A DNA stretch of 64,000 nt from Cavia porcellus (GCF_034190915.1 NW_026947485.1:132200337-132264336), one strand, 5' to 3'; shown: positions 46,895 through 57,596, counted from the first letter of the stretch. Made by a program: numbers and translations. Notes: a model not told the origin generated them from the letters alone.

Positions 46895-46990
46895 AAAGGA
46901 CAGGGGTGAAGAATCTCGCTATATCACTCAGGCTGGCCTCAAACTTACAATCCTCCTGCCTTCGCCTCCCAAATGCTGAAATTACAGCTT
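46895..46990 (-). mobile_element. B1 SINE fragment
   Basis: GGGTGAAGAATCTCGCTATATCACTCAGGCTGG, CAATCCTCCTGCCTTCGCCTCCCAAATGCTGAAATTACAG. Confidence 0.85.
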
Positions 46991-46999
46991 CACTACTCA

Positions 47000-47340
47000 A
47001 TTACAACCTAAAGGAGGCTTAAGAAGTTCCTTATAGCCAACTCACCCTTCCTGAGAGCCAGCAGGATCCATATGGGAGGAGAAACAGGAAGCCAATTCGC
47101 CCTTTCCATGAGCCAGCCTGCACACAGGCTGGGAGACAAGAACACCCCCCTGTTCCTGTAAGCAACCAGCTGATTTGGAGGAAAACAGGCTGAGTTGTTA
47201 GTAACTGAGTTACAAAAACAACCTAATGCATGTGTTGTTTGATTGACTTTTCAGGTGTACAGCCAGTGATCTGAGCATCTATTGAGAGGATAAAAATAAA
47301 CAACATGGCAAATATGGAGGATTTCCTTCTGTCTTGTCTT
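47000..47340. other. Unassigned, GC-richer segment
   Basis: It contains two imperfect copies of a GCCARYYCRCCCTTYC-GAGCCAGC motif (47038 and 47092) and an AATAAA near 47296. An LTR end is possible. I cannot name it. Confidence 0.35.
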
Positions 47341-47344
47341 TGAA

Positions 47345-47610
47345 ATCCAATATTGTTCTCACTGTTTTGTTTTGTTATGTTTTATTGTTTCGTTTTATTC
47401 AATGTTTTGTTTTGATTTATTTTATTCTGTTCTACTTTATTTGATTTTATGTCTGATGATATGGGCAGACATTTTGAAAATAACAAGAGGCATTATGGTA
47501 ATCATTGTTGATTTTCTATTAACTTTTTTGAAGTCTGTATCACTTCCACTGTTTCATTTTGATTGGCTTTATTGTTTTATTTTCTTTAAAATAAAAATTT
47601 TAAAAACAGG
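47345..47610 (+). mobile_element. L1/HAL1 3' UTR fragment
   Basis: TTTTGTTTTGATTTATTTTATTC, GATGATATGGGCAGACATTTTGAAAATAACAAGAGGCATTATGG and a terminal A/T-rich tail: one unit of the 3' UTR described for the 41.3-kb L1. Severely 5'-truncated insertion. Confidence 0.8.
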
Positions 47611-47614
47611 GCAT

Positions 47615-47735
47615 ATCACATTAGTTGATTGGCATATTTATCTATTCTGCATTCCTCATATTTATCCTGCTTGGTCATGGTGTATAATCTTCTTGATGAG
47701 TTGATGCATTCTGTTTGATTTGATGCCCTGGGTTT
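47615..47735 (-). pseudogene. L1 ORF2 fragment, antisense
   Basis: The minus strand reads SNRMHQLIKKIIHHDQAG, matching the conserved ORF2 block just before the RT core (YIKKIIHHDQVGFIPG). It precedes the 46.4-46.8 kb RT core in ORF2 order, so the two are likely one interrupted copy. Confidence 0.8.
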
Positions 47736-47739
47736 GCCT

Positions 47740-48295
47740 TTGGTCAGCTGCAAGTCTAGGGTTGTATCTTTTATACGTATCTTCTTATCTTCTATTTTTT
47801 TAAAGATTAATTCCTGGGTTTTGGTTTATAAATTGCTGATAGTGTGTAGCATTATTGTTAGTATTTAGAACCCTTAATAAATAACCACTTCTTAGAAGTG
47901 TCTTCCAGATGTGGCTGGAATTTAGGTTTTGAGTCTATTGTAAGATAGTGTATCTTCAACTTACTGGGGATGAGAAAGTGCTACCTATTTGGCACTGTCC
48001 TATAATAATTTTTATGACTTTTAGATAACCTCTGTCTTGGTGTACCAGGAAAAACAACTGATTAAAGCAAATATGCCATCTAAAGTAGTATAATCAGCAA
48101 TAACAATAGCATCAAATATAATCTAGAAAACGACTAAGTGTTACAACTATTAATTTACCATCTTGAGATGTATAAACTAGATCTATGATTATTTGACAAG
48201 ACTTAGAACAAAGCAGAAATACATACAGTGAATAAGCCCTCACTATGGTGATTTGCTCTCAGGAGAGAAAATTTAAAAGTGGTTAGGGAGCATTA
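47740..48295. other. No recognised feature
   Basis: AT-rich spacer upstream of the GGA/GAA tract. Confidence 0.45.
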
Positions 48296-48299
48296 GAAG

Positions 48300-48460
48300 A
48301 GAGAGAAGGAGGAGGAGGAGAAGGAGGAGAAGGAGGAGAAGGAGGAGAAGGAGGAGGAGGAGGAGGAGGAGGAGGAGAAGGAGAAGAAGAAGAAGAAGAA
48401 GAAGAAGAAGAAGAAGAAGAAGAAGAAGAAGAAGAAGAAGAAGAAGAAGAAGAAGAGAAG
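48300..48460. repeat. Long (GGA/GAA)n purine triplet tract
   Basis: GGA/GGAGAA units (about 48308-48378) pass into about 25 pure GAA triplets (about 48378-48455). The plus strand is purine throughout, so leucine- and serine-run frames on the minus strand here are artefacts. Pure GAA·TTC of this length can form triplex DNA. Confidence 0.97.
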
Positions 48461-48464
48461 AGAT

Positions 48465-48950
48465 TATAATCAAGACTGGAGGACACACAGAGTTTATGAG
48501 AACTTTGGGAAACTGGTGAAGAAGACAGGAGGGAAAAAGAGAAAAAAGTGAAAGCAAGAATGGAAGAGAAAGATAACAAATAAGAACTAGAAACCATTTT
48601 CACACTCATATAAAAACAAGGATAAAAAATTAAGAAAAATAACCCAAATAAAAATACAACAAATAAGAGAAAAAATAAAGAAGGAAAAAAACCTGTCCAT
48701 TTCAAGACATGTCTCTGCTGTCACTGGTAGATAATGTGGGCAGGCAGAGTCAAGATCTGAGCTGATGAATCCCAGAAAGCCAGCTGTAGCTTTATGGTAG
48801 GAGAGTGAATAAACCCAGCACACCTGTACCTTTATTCCACTGCAGTGCAGGTTCTTTTCTGACTGTGAGTCAGGGACATTAACAATACATGTGCCTCCTG
48901 CTGACTGGAATGTAGCTCCCTTACCAGCTGGAACTTGGCTCCTGAGCCTG
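48465..48950. other. No recognised feature
   Basis: Purine-rich flank, then less AT-rich sequence (48690-48950) without an open frame. Confidence 0.4.
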
Positions 48951-48954
48951 ATGT

Positions 48955-49385
48955 GGTTTTATTAGACAATGGAGTATTGATCTGCCATAAAGAAGGATAA
49001 GCTTGAGACATTTCCAAGTAAGCAGGTGCACCTTCAGACTATACTATTAATGAATAAATTAGATACATCTGTGTAAATACAACATGGTTTCTCTGGTGTG
49101 AGAAATTGACAGTGTAAATAAGGACCAAAATGTATAATACGTATTGGGAAAAGGGAAGAAAATGTTCAAATGAGGAGGACAACAGTGGGAGAGGGTGGGG
49201 GAAAGGCAAGAAGACAGGAAAAAAGAAAAGAATGATAAAAATGGAACAAGACTTTTGTAGATGAAGAGGAGAAGGGAGTGGGGAAAAATGCTATATATGT
49301 CCTGTACAGGTACAAATGCCCTTTGACAAATGTTATAGTTATGTATATGACAGTACCAATACAATTCAAAGTAAAAAAGTTACTA
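48955..49385 (+). mobile_element. L1 3' end with purine-rich 3' UTR
   Basis: GACAATGGAGTATTGATCTGCCATAAAGAAGGATAAG is the end of ORF2. It is followed by a 3' UTR with a G-rich purine stretch (GGGAGAGGGTGGGGG, AAGAGGAGAAGGGAGTGGGG) and an A-rich end. This UTR type differs from the 41.3-kb L1, so it is a second L1 lineage. Confidence 0.75.
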
Positions 49386-49389
49386 AAAA

Positions 49390-49717
49390 TTACCTTACTA
49401 TCAACTGAAACCAATTTAGGAGAAAAGTCTACTAGAAGCATGAAAGTAATTCAAAATATTTGGTGAACTTTACACATAATCAAGCTATATTGAGTTATCA
49501 ACTTAATACTATATGAATAAAAATAGTACAAATATTCCTCCACACTCTAGTGTCTGCTTTTTTCTGATTGACCTATTTCATGCAAAATGCAATAAATCAT
49601 TGTTTTGTCCTCCTGCATTTTTTAATGGTTATATTGTCTCTTTAAAATTCTCCCCTCAGTTTTTCTAATTTAAGATGCTTTCTTTCATTCCTTAGTTGCA
49701 CAGGCTGTTAAATTTTT

Positions 49718-49753
<36 letters not shown>

Positions 49754-50480
49754 TATAGTTTTCTGGATGAAACTTTTCCTGAAACAATAGATACAGTCTA
49801 GTATTGTCTTTTCTTTTTCCTCAAATACATTACATTTTTCATTATTATATATTAAACCAGGTTCTTAAACTTTATAGAGATTGAATACCTGCTTTATAAT
49901 GCCAAGAAATTCTTAGGCTTGATTATAACTCTCTTAACCACTGATATCCCAAATGGACTTTTTATTTAATACTTTTCTTTGTCTTTTCTCCAAGGCTTAC
50001 ACTTGGAGTCTTATGGTAACTACATTACAGTTCTCCTGCTTTTATTCTTCTCCTTCCATTTTGGTACTTTCTGATTTATTTTCAGTACACTAATTCTCTG
50101 CTTTCATATTTAGCAATCACATAATGCATTGGTGAGCAATTTTCTATGAGTGATTTCTGAATAATTGAACAGTTCAGTTCTCTAAGGATTTTGTCAATAA
50201 GGCACCAACTATACAAGACGGCATTCAGAGTCTTGCAAATTTGGTTCTAGTCTATTTCACCAGTTTTCTCAGTTTTTAAATGAGATAATGGTTAATGAAT
50301 TTGAGGTGTTCTGAATATGTTAGTCATCATATCTGGTATCATGACCATTATTATTATATTTACAAATTGTCCATTTAAATCACATTCTTTCTGCCCATGG
50401 TAATGATATAGGAGATTAGGGCATGGCAAAGATGGCCTGGGAACCAGGGCCTTTGCTACATCTCCAAGCTTTCCTATGTA
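49390..50480. other. No gene; CA microsatellite at 49721
   Basis: AT-rich unique-looking sequence. Confidence 0.45.
49721..49750. repeat. (CA)15 microsatellite
   Basis: Uninterrupted CA repeat. Confidence 0.95.
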
Positions 50481-50489
50481 TTTAACTCT

Positions 50490-50605
50490 GAGACAGTGTC
50501 TTGCCAAATTGCTAATTTGCCTGGGCTGGGCTCCAAGATGGTCTTGCCTCAGGATTTTGGAATGCTGGGATTATGGGCAAGTGCTATTCTGGCTGGGCTT
50601 GAGAG
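50490..50605 (-). mobile_element. B1/7SL-type SINE, diverged
   Basis: GACAGTGTCTTGCCAAATTG, CTGGGCTGGGCTCCAAGATGG, TTGCCTCAGGATTTTGGAATGCTGGGATTATGGGCAAGTG. An old monomer in reverse orientation. Confidence 0.65.
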
Positions 50606-50829
50606 ACACTATGTAACTGAAGACTTCTCAGTGTCATAAGGAAGGTGATATCTCCTAAAGGTAAAAATTACACACAGAAATCTCCCTAGGATCAATTCCT
50701 AAGAGCATTGTTTGTTTTTGTAATAGCAACCTTCCAGGCCTAATAAGGCATTATTTGGACATTGTTATTTTACTCCTAATTTCCCCCTGACACTATCTAT
50801 GTATATTAAATTCTGCTGTATTCAGTTCG

Positions 50830-50945
50830 CCTGATGAAACAGGTGAGACTTAAGGTTGTTTAACCATCTGTGTAAGATCACAAAGCCTCTAAGAGTCAAC
50901 ACTGGCCTTTGAACTTCTGGCTTTGGAGTTCAGGTTTAGCCACAT
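50830..50945 (-). mobile_element. MIR SINE, antisense
   Basis: GATGAAACAGGTGAGACTTAAGG, GTGTAAGATCACAAAGCCTC and TTCTGGCTTTGGAGTTCAGG follow antisense MIR (GAGGAAACTGAGGC..., CAAGGTCACACAGC..., CTCCAGAGTCCA). Confidence 0.7.
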
Positions 50946-50949
50946 ATGT

Positions 50950-52220
50950 GTTAGGAGAATAATCACTTGATAACTTCACTGACCTGCATAAGTGAGGCCC
51001 CAGGAGAGATTCGATGAGATTTGGGGTGCAAAATACATGACTTTACAGAGTAGATAAGCTCTTCCATTTTTGAATTTATTATTGTCACTACATCAGGGTG
51101 TTTTGCTATTATTTTTAAACATGTATATTTATGTATCCAAGTGTAATTGAACAGAGGTTTCTATGCCCTCTCCAGTCTTTATGGAACCAAGTCTACTGGT
51201 ATTTAGCTGAATATAAGATTAAAGCCCCATGAAAACTTGTTATAAGAGAAGAAGATGTGATATTACCTTTTGAAATTGACAGTGTTGCTTTTAATGTGGC
51301 ATATTAGCTAGGTATTTAAATATGCTTTAAAATGGCAAAGATGCACAATAAGTTTCTATGATTTGTTTCTATTGTCATTTGAAACAGTGAGAGACTAGAG
51401 TAACACTGTGTGAGTTCAGAGATAAAATACATTTCACAAGACTTTACAAATTTCAAATATTAATTAAAATAACATTACTAAAATTTGAAGTAAAACAAAA
51501 AATCATAATTAACTACTTTCTTACTTTAGGGGAGTAAAGTCTATAACTGTTTGCAGAGAGCTCTATTATAATTCATAGATGTAAAAGAATTCCAGCTCCA
51601 GGTATCATGTTGAATTTAATTTCATCTTATTCAAAACCAAACTTATAGCACAGCATTCTTCAATCTCAAAAATATAAAATAGTGTATCACTTGATTTTCC
51701 TTTACTCATTACTATAACCTTTGACTCATTTTTCTCCAATCATGTCCACTGCTTTCTTTCTGTGTTGCTCGTGTTGTCCCGTTTCCCTGTTGAAATCATG
51801 TGACCCATTCTAGGACTTTTTCAAATTTCATTTTCTCAGTGAAGATTTTCTTCATCATTTTACCTAACCTTGAATCTATTAACAGTTACATTCTTGTAAC
51901 CGTTTTCGTATCAATGAACAAACATTATTCTACTCCGTAAAGCTCTGTGATTTTATTCTATGTGTGCTGCTTCCTTCTCCCATCTCCTCACTCTCTATCT
52001 CCTCCCGCCTCTTAAAGATAATTGATGTAGGATTTTTTTGGAACTACCCTGAGCCTTTATTATAAGAGAAGTTTCCATTAGAAGCAGAAATAAAAATAGA
52101 AACTGTGAATACATGGCAGGTCCAGATGTAAAGCTAGGGCTTCTGTTCCAGCCCAAGTCATGTGTAAATCGAGTCATACGGTCCTTCTTTTGGAACAACA
52201 GCAATAAACTAACAACTTCT
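50950..52220. other. No recognised feature
   Basis: AT-rich sequence. 51700-52000 is T/C-rich. Confidence 0.45.
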
Positions 52221-52224
52221 AAAA

Positions 52225-52425
52225 TTAGTTGAATGTTCACTAGACACAGATGGCATAGAATTACTATATCATGGTATAATCACTGGTATTCGCAACTTTA
52301 CAATAGGGTAGATGATATTCCACTCCAATTCATAGATAGGGAAATGCAGAGTTAGAGAAGTGACTTGCCCCAAGGCTTCATGCCAAGGTGGGAGTGGGGC
52401 CAGGATTCACTGTGTTCAGCTTGGT
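52225..52425 (-). mobile_element. MIR SINE, antisense, near full length
   Basis: AATAGGGTAGATGATATTCC, CATAGATAGGGAAATGCAGAG, GAGAAGTGACTTGCCCCAAGGC, GGGGCCAGGATTCACTG, in antisense MIR order. Confidence 0.75.
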
Positions 52426-52600
52426 TGTGTTTATGGACTTTACAAAGTCTTTTCAAGTCTCCTGGTTTCAGAAGGAAAAGCCCAGGTCTTGCTCTGGGGT
52501 CCAAGAGCAGGTATGACAGGAAAAGGTACCTACCTGAGCGGGAAAACAAGTAGCTCTCTGTTCTGTGTAGCAGTTGATCCTCAGCTGCAGGAGACCCACA
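52426..52600. repeat. Segment homologous to 56,258-56,400
   Basis: TTGGTTGTGTTTATGGACTTT, CAAGTCTCCTGGTTTCAG, CTTGCTCTGGGGTCC and ACAAGTAGCTCTCTGTTC recur in order downstream of the makorin pseudogene (CTGGTTGTGTTTATGGACTTTCC, TAAGTCTCCCAGGTTCAG, CTTGCTTTGAGGACC, GCAGGTAGCCTTCTGCTCC). It could be a second piece of the same mRNA-derived sequence or an unnamed repeat. Confidence 0.55.
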
Positions 52601-52609
52601 CAGCTATGT

Positions 52610-53000
52610 TTTCTGTGTGTTCCCGGGGGGGTTAAAAGCTCTTCAGTAACAGTCCCTAATAAAAGATAATAAATTATTATCAAGTTATGTAATATAGAAC
52701 AGGAAATTAAAGCTTATAATATCAATGACATAGACTATAAGATACGAACTTTCATTCATACCTCATAAAGTAATGTGAAGACTTACCTGGTAGGCACAAG
52801 AAAAGCGATCCATTGATATGAAAAACACGTAATATTTTAAGTCCGCGTTTTATTAATTGAAAATATACTTGTGAATGAAATGTATTTTGAATATACTTGT
52901 CAATAAGAGTATATTTTCTAGTGAACCTCAGCCGAATTTTAACTGTTCTGTTTTTTAAATTTTGAAGATGTTGAAATCCTCAAGATTAAAATGGTCAGGT
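52610..53000. other. No recognised feature
   Basis: AT-rich spacer. Confidence 0.45.
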
Positions 53001-53007
53001 TTTTGAG

Positions 53008-53150
53008 TGGGGTGTGGTGGTAAATGCATGTAATTCAATCGCTTGGAAAAGTGAGGCAGGAGAAACTCTGTGGTTTGAGGCCAGCCTGGTGTACATAGTT
53101 AATTCAAGGCCAGCCTTAATACAGCTTGTCCAAAAACAAACAATCAGTTT
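53008..53150 (+). mobile_element. B1 SINE
   Basis: GGGGTGTGGTGGTAAATGCATGTAATTC, AAGTGAGGCAGGAGAAAC, TTTGAGGCCAGCCTGGTGTACATAG and TCCAAAAACAAACAATC. Confidence 0.88.
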
Positions 53151-53194
53151 TTAAACTCGCGGTCAAAAGATGCCTTTAATGGCTGACTGATTGT

Positions 53195-53480
53195 GTCGGT
53201 TTGAACAAGTGTTGCCCAACTAAATTGGCTCAGCCTCGTTCTGGGTGTGGCAGACTACCCCAGGGAGGCTTAGCCCCAGAATGGTAGAGAAGAAGGAAGC
53301 ATTGCTTCTTTCCTTCAGAGGAGCTTCAGTCTTCCTTTTACGTTGGACATCGTCTCCTGGCTTCTAGCATAGACCCTTCAGCCTCCTGACATGGACTCAC
53401 ATGGCCCACTACAGTGAGCTTTGACCCACTGTAAGCCAATTTTGTGAATTCTTATATGTTTCTATATCTTGTATTAAACT
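53195..53480 (+). mobile_element. B-family LTR-like repeat, sense
   Basis: CTTTCCTTCAGAGGAGCTTCAGTC, CTGGCTTCTAGCATAGACCC and CTACAGTGAGCTTTGACCC match 13160-13330. Ends are truncated. Confidence 0.6.
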
Positions 53481-53484
53481 ACTC

Positions 53485-54465
53485 ATTAAACTGGATCCCA
53501 CTTACCATCTGAGAAACTGAGACACCCATAAAGCCAGTCATCTCATGAGTAGTTAATCTGGGAGATTATATTCTGTGACCCTTGCTGTAGTCAAGTCCTA
53601 TAACATTTTGGTGAAGAAGGTATGCCCTAATTGTAAAAGATACTGGGAGAATACAAATGAATAAATAAAATTCAATCAAAATAAGGAACATGTGCCTCAC
53701 CATTTACACCTCTGGCTAAATGCCACTGGAAGTTTTCCTCTGATCTTTTCAGTGACCTTTTCAAGTATTAATTAGTTGTTTTTTCATGTTCTGGGAATAC
53801 AAATAGATGTCTGTCATCACCCTTCCCATGATGCATTATGAGACATTAGCAAAGCAAAATAAAAAATGAGAAGTGAAGGCTTAATTGCACAGCTCTTGCA
53901 TACCTTTTAATAAGCAATGGAAAAGCTCAGCAGGTATACTGAAAGGTGAAGTGATTTTTCATGAATAATTCATTTTTATTTTTAAAAAAATACTTCTGCT
54001 AAAATACAATTTGTAATAATATTTTTCAAGACAGATCAGTGAAAATTGGAAGCTGTCATTGGTAGTTTGTCTTACCTCAGATGCAAAAGGTCACTTACTT
54101 GACAGAATACAAACAAAAATTGCCCTTTTATTATTTCCAGGACAACATGTCATAGTCCATATTTTCTATCTAAACTATTTTGGAAAGCTTAAGAGTGGAG
54201 AATTTTATGTAACCTAATAAATATTCATGCTACCTCCAGAAAATTAAAATTTATAAAACTTGCCTAACAAATCAAATTCAATAGAATTCTCTAAGAAGAC
54301 AGAAATCATCTCAGGGTCCCTTGTTGTAAAATATCTGGGAAATTTATTTCAAATGTCATCTTACTCTACCATACACCTTGTATATCTTGCCATCATTAAG
54401 AATATTACTATACTTCTGTTTACTTTGCCTTTCCTCTCTATTTCGCTCTCTCTGTTTTGAATGTA
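53485..54465. other. No recognised feature
   Basis: AT-rich sequence with no repeat landmark. Confidence 0.45.
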
Positions 54466-54469
54466 GAAC

Positions 54470-54516
54470 TGGGTATTGAACCCACAGCCTTCACACACAG
54501 CTACATCCCCCGGCCT
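54470..54516 (-). mobile_element. ID-like SINE fragment
   Basis: AACTGGGTATTGAACCCACAGCC ... ACACACAGCTACATCCCCCGGCC: reverse complement of a tRNA-derived SINE with a central deletion. Confidence 0.6.
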
Positions 54517-54591
54517 TTTTTCTCTTTTTTCTTTTTGTTGTTGTTTGGTTACTTGGTGGATTGGGGTTTTTTGTTTGTTTTGTTTTGTTTT

Positions 54592-54722
54592 GGACAGGGT
54601 CTCACTTTATAGATCAAGATGGCCTGGAACTCACTATGTAGTTCAGGCTGGCCTGGAACTCACAGCAATTCTCTTGCCTCAGCCTTTCAAGTGTTGGGAT
54701 TACAGGCTTGAATCACCCCATG
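54592..54722 (-). mobile_element. B1 SINE
   Basis: GGACAGGGTCTCACTTTATAG, TATGTAGTTCAGGCTGGCCTGGAACTC, CTTGCCTCAGCCTTTCAAGTGTTGGGATTACAGG. GGCCTGGAACTCA occurs twice, a small internal duplication. Confidence 0.92.
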
Positions 54723-54734
54723 TATGACCATAAC

Positions 54735-54865
54735 CTTGTTTTTTTTTAAAACAAGATGTCATTAAACTGCCAAATTGCCTAGATTGGCAAATGTGTGGTC
54801 CTCCTGGCTCAGCCTCCAGATTTCTGTGATTACAGGCACGCACCTTTATGTCCAGCTCCCAGAAT
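54735..54865 (-). mobile_element. Diverged B1-like SINE
   Basis: T-tract, CAAATTGCCTAGATTGGCAAATG, GTCCTCCTGGCTCAGCCTCCAGATTTCTGTGATTACAGGCACG. Immediately follows another B1 in the same orientation. Confidence 0.7.
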
Positions 54866-54899
54866 CTATTTATCAATCAGCCTGGGATATCTGAGAGAG

Positions 54900-56215
54900 C
54901 AGGGGGCTAAGGACCACATGCGAGAGCTAAGGCCTAGCAGTCGCTTCTTTCTTCAAGCTCTGCAGACGATTCTGACAGTGAAGTTGGCAAACAGTTAAAG
55001 TGGAACACGTGAGTTGCTCCAGAACTACCTGCAAGACCACTCCCACAGTCCAGATCATATAGTGCACAAGTATTTCCAGCAAGGGCACTGTGAGTATGGA
55101 GACCGCTGCAGATGTGAGCACAGCAAGCCACTGAAAGAGGAAGCTGCTGCTGCTACATATCTGGCTGCAAAACTGTCCCTTACAGTCTTGAGTCTGTCAT
55201 GTGTGGCTGGACCATGCCAGGAGAGGAATGCGAGTGAGTCTGAGCCCAGAGATGCCAACTTCTGACCACATGCGTAGGACCCGAGGACTGGATAGATGTG
55301 GCTGAGTTCTTACCCAGGCAGCTCTTCTGTGGCCGCAGCACCTCTGCCTGCAATCTGTGGATATTGCCAAGAGGTGCCAGCACAGACAATTTTGCCTTGA
55401 AGCCTTGGAGAAAGACATGGAGCTGTCCTTCACCGTGCCTTGCAGCAAGGCCTTGGCATGTGGTGTCTACATGGAGAAGCACCACTTCTGCTTCCTCTCC
55501 AACTGCAGCCATATCTCTTGTCTCCAGTGTGTGCGCCAGTGGAGGAGAGTGAAGCAATTGGAGAGAAAGGCCTACAAGTCCTGCTCCCAGTGCAGGATCC
55601 AGTTTCACTTTGTTTTTCCCAGTGAGTACTGTGTGAGGAAACAGGAGAGGCAGATGCACATTCAGAAATACAAGGAGGCCATGAGCAAAAAGGCACTCAG
55701 ATATTCTGATCAAGGTCATGGAAGCTGCTTATTTGGAGCAAGCTGTTTTTACAAACATGCCTATCCTGATGGGCACACAGAGGAGCCTCGGAACCAGGAA
55801 GTGGGAACATCAAGCAGCTACATGACCAGCTGGGGAACCACTTTGAGTAGCTGAGCAATGAAAGAGAGAACAACAACCCCTCTGACAATGACAGTGAAGA
55901 AGAGATTGTCTCCTTTGAGCTGAATGAGGTGGCTGCAGGTGGGGACAACGACACCTGAGTCTGAGGACCAGTGGGACTTGCTTCTACCGAAAGCCAGAAA
56001 ACTTTGTGGACGTGGACCTCCAGCAGCTTTGTGTGACTTGGAAAGGTCTGTGGAGCCTGGGACAGCCAGTGCAGTGTGGAGTAACCTTGCCTGGCTTTTC
56101 TCGGAGGGCCTCTCCTCTCCTGTGCTGATGTGAGCATTCAGCAGGTCTGCTCTCCACCCTGCTCCCCAAAGACTGTATCATGTTCTGTTTCAAACAGTTA
56201 CAAAAATAAATCTTC
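54900..56215 (+). pseudogene. MKRN1: Makorin (MKRN1-like) processed pseudogene, coding part
   Basis: Intronless, colinear with makorin-1, an E3 ubiquitin ligase. 55014-55265 encodes the CCCH zinc finger HKYFQQGHCEYGDRCRCEH, in which the first Cys of the family CKYF is His. At about 55325-55345 the sequence jumps from CGR to the LQ.DIAKR block, so roughly 70 codons holding the third CCCH finger and most of the makorin Cys-His motif are deleted. 55357-55854 covers EALEKDMELSF, a damaged RING (CGVYME, where the family has CGICME; LSNCSHISCLQCVRQW; KSCSQCRI) and a last CCCH finger (GSCLFGASCFYKHAYPDG). The acidic C-terminus is frameshifted (FVDVDL at 55999). Functional MKRN1 is about 480 codons. 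With these lesions no ligase can be made. Its higher GC content contrasts with the flanks. I cannot exclude another makorin paralogue as parent. Confidence 0.93.
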
Positions 56216-57180
56216 AGGTTATTCTCAGTCTGTTTGTTGTGTCACCAGTATTAAGCCTGGTTGTGTTTATGGACTTTCCATACTCATTGTAAGTCTCCCA
56301 GGTTCAGGATAAAAGTGCAAGCTTGCTTTGAGGACCACAGGTGAAAGGACCTGAGCTAGCAAGCAGGTAGCCTTCTGCTCCAGATGTAGTAGAGGATTCT
56401 TGCACATCTATAGTTTGTGTTGGTTTTTCCCTGTGACCCCCACCCTGTGCACTTGTCTTGTGGATTTGCTCTTATTTTCTTGCACATAAAGATACTACTG
56501 GGTGGTCAGAACTAGGTGCCAGTGTGAGCTTAGTGTGATAGGAACACTTTGGAAGGATACACAGCAGCATCAATTAGCAGCAGGTGGCAGATCCAGGGTG
56601 AGCAAGAGCAGGGGTTCAAGAAGTTTCCCATCTCTTCACAGATACCCTTTTCTCATGGTTTGTGGACAGAGGTGGTATTGTGGTATTGGCTCCAAGTGGT
56701 CCATATACCTTCAGGGTCAAGGCAGTACACTGGGGGTTAATATAGCTGGGCTAGTTGGTTGTCTAGTTAACTGTCTATGAGCTATCCAGTGATATTAGTT
56801 CCTTTCTGGGCCAGGCACTGGAACAACCTCTGTCTTCCTGTGAGGGCTTCTGCTGTAGGGCTTGTTTCTTTTCTTGGGAGTTGCCTCATTTCACCTCGGC
56901 ACTGTGCTGCTAGGTAGATGTGATGGAACATTGCACTATCTGGAGGGGTGTGTGTCATGGTGGGTAGCTGGGTGGCAGCGTAAGTCATACTTCCACTGAG
57001 GGGGAGCGTAAGGTGAGTCACCAGCTAAGCTAACTGATTAGAAGGCTTTCTCCTTGGGAGTTTACCTTTGCCTTTTGTCACTTTGCTGAGAATAATTTGT
57101 GAGACACTCCTGATTTACCCCTCTGATGCTCCAATTGCTGGAACACTAACCATTCTTCTCTTTAAGAAACAATAAATTAT
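56216..57180 (+). pseudogene. Probable retrocopied 3' UTR of the makorin mRNA
   Basis: A first AATAAA lies at 56204. The same GC-richer, repeat-free composition continues for nearly 1 kb and ends near a second AATAAA at 57171, where AT-rich flank resumes. I infer a copy of a long-UTR transcript. No poly-A tail is visible, and 56258-56400 is also found at 52.4 kb, so this could instead be unrelated sequence. Confidence 0.4.
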
Positions 57181-57184
57181 TACA

Positions 57185-57596
57185 GAGGTCTCTGGATTTT
57201 ACAGCTGCCCTTTTTTGAGAAGCATTTTTCTCACAACAATTTTTTTAAAAAAGAGATTATTACATTATAAGAGAAATTTAATATTCTTTTATAAAGAATT
57301 TTATATACAATGGATTATTTCATACCCCAAGATTACTGTGAATTCTTATTTAGGATGAGAATATGGATAATGTGAAAGATCCTGAAATTGCAGAGTCATA
57401 GCACTTAGCGAAGTGTTGGGTTGATGGGACATCAGAATTTCTGTGCCTGTAGAGTTTTCTAGTAATTCTATACAGTAAGAACTATTTTCTTTCCAAACTT
57501 GATTTTTAGGGAGCAAAATACAGTAAATCAAACAATAACATTTTCTGAATACTTATACTCTGGGTTGTACACTCCTAAAACATAAAGTGTGAATAC
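57185..57596. other. No recognised feature
   Basis: AT-rich spacer up to the target-site duplication of the next element. Confidence 0.5.

Noticed and set aside
48273..48705. Minus-strand open frames of 94 and 140 codons rich in Leu or Ser/Pro
   Set aside because: They are translations of the GGA/GAA triplet tract. Triplet purity removes stops by composition, and there is no domain or start context.
55180..55719. 179-codon minus-strand frame
   Set aside because: It is the shadow of the makorin pseudogene reading frame on the opposite strand.
55014..55854. Makorin locus as a functional E3 ligase gene
   Set aside because: Frameshifts, a missing zinc-finger block, lost zinc ligands in the RING and a CCCH finger, and no introns or start region argue for a dead retrocopy.
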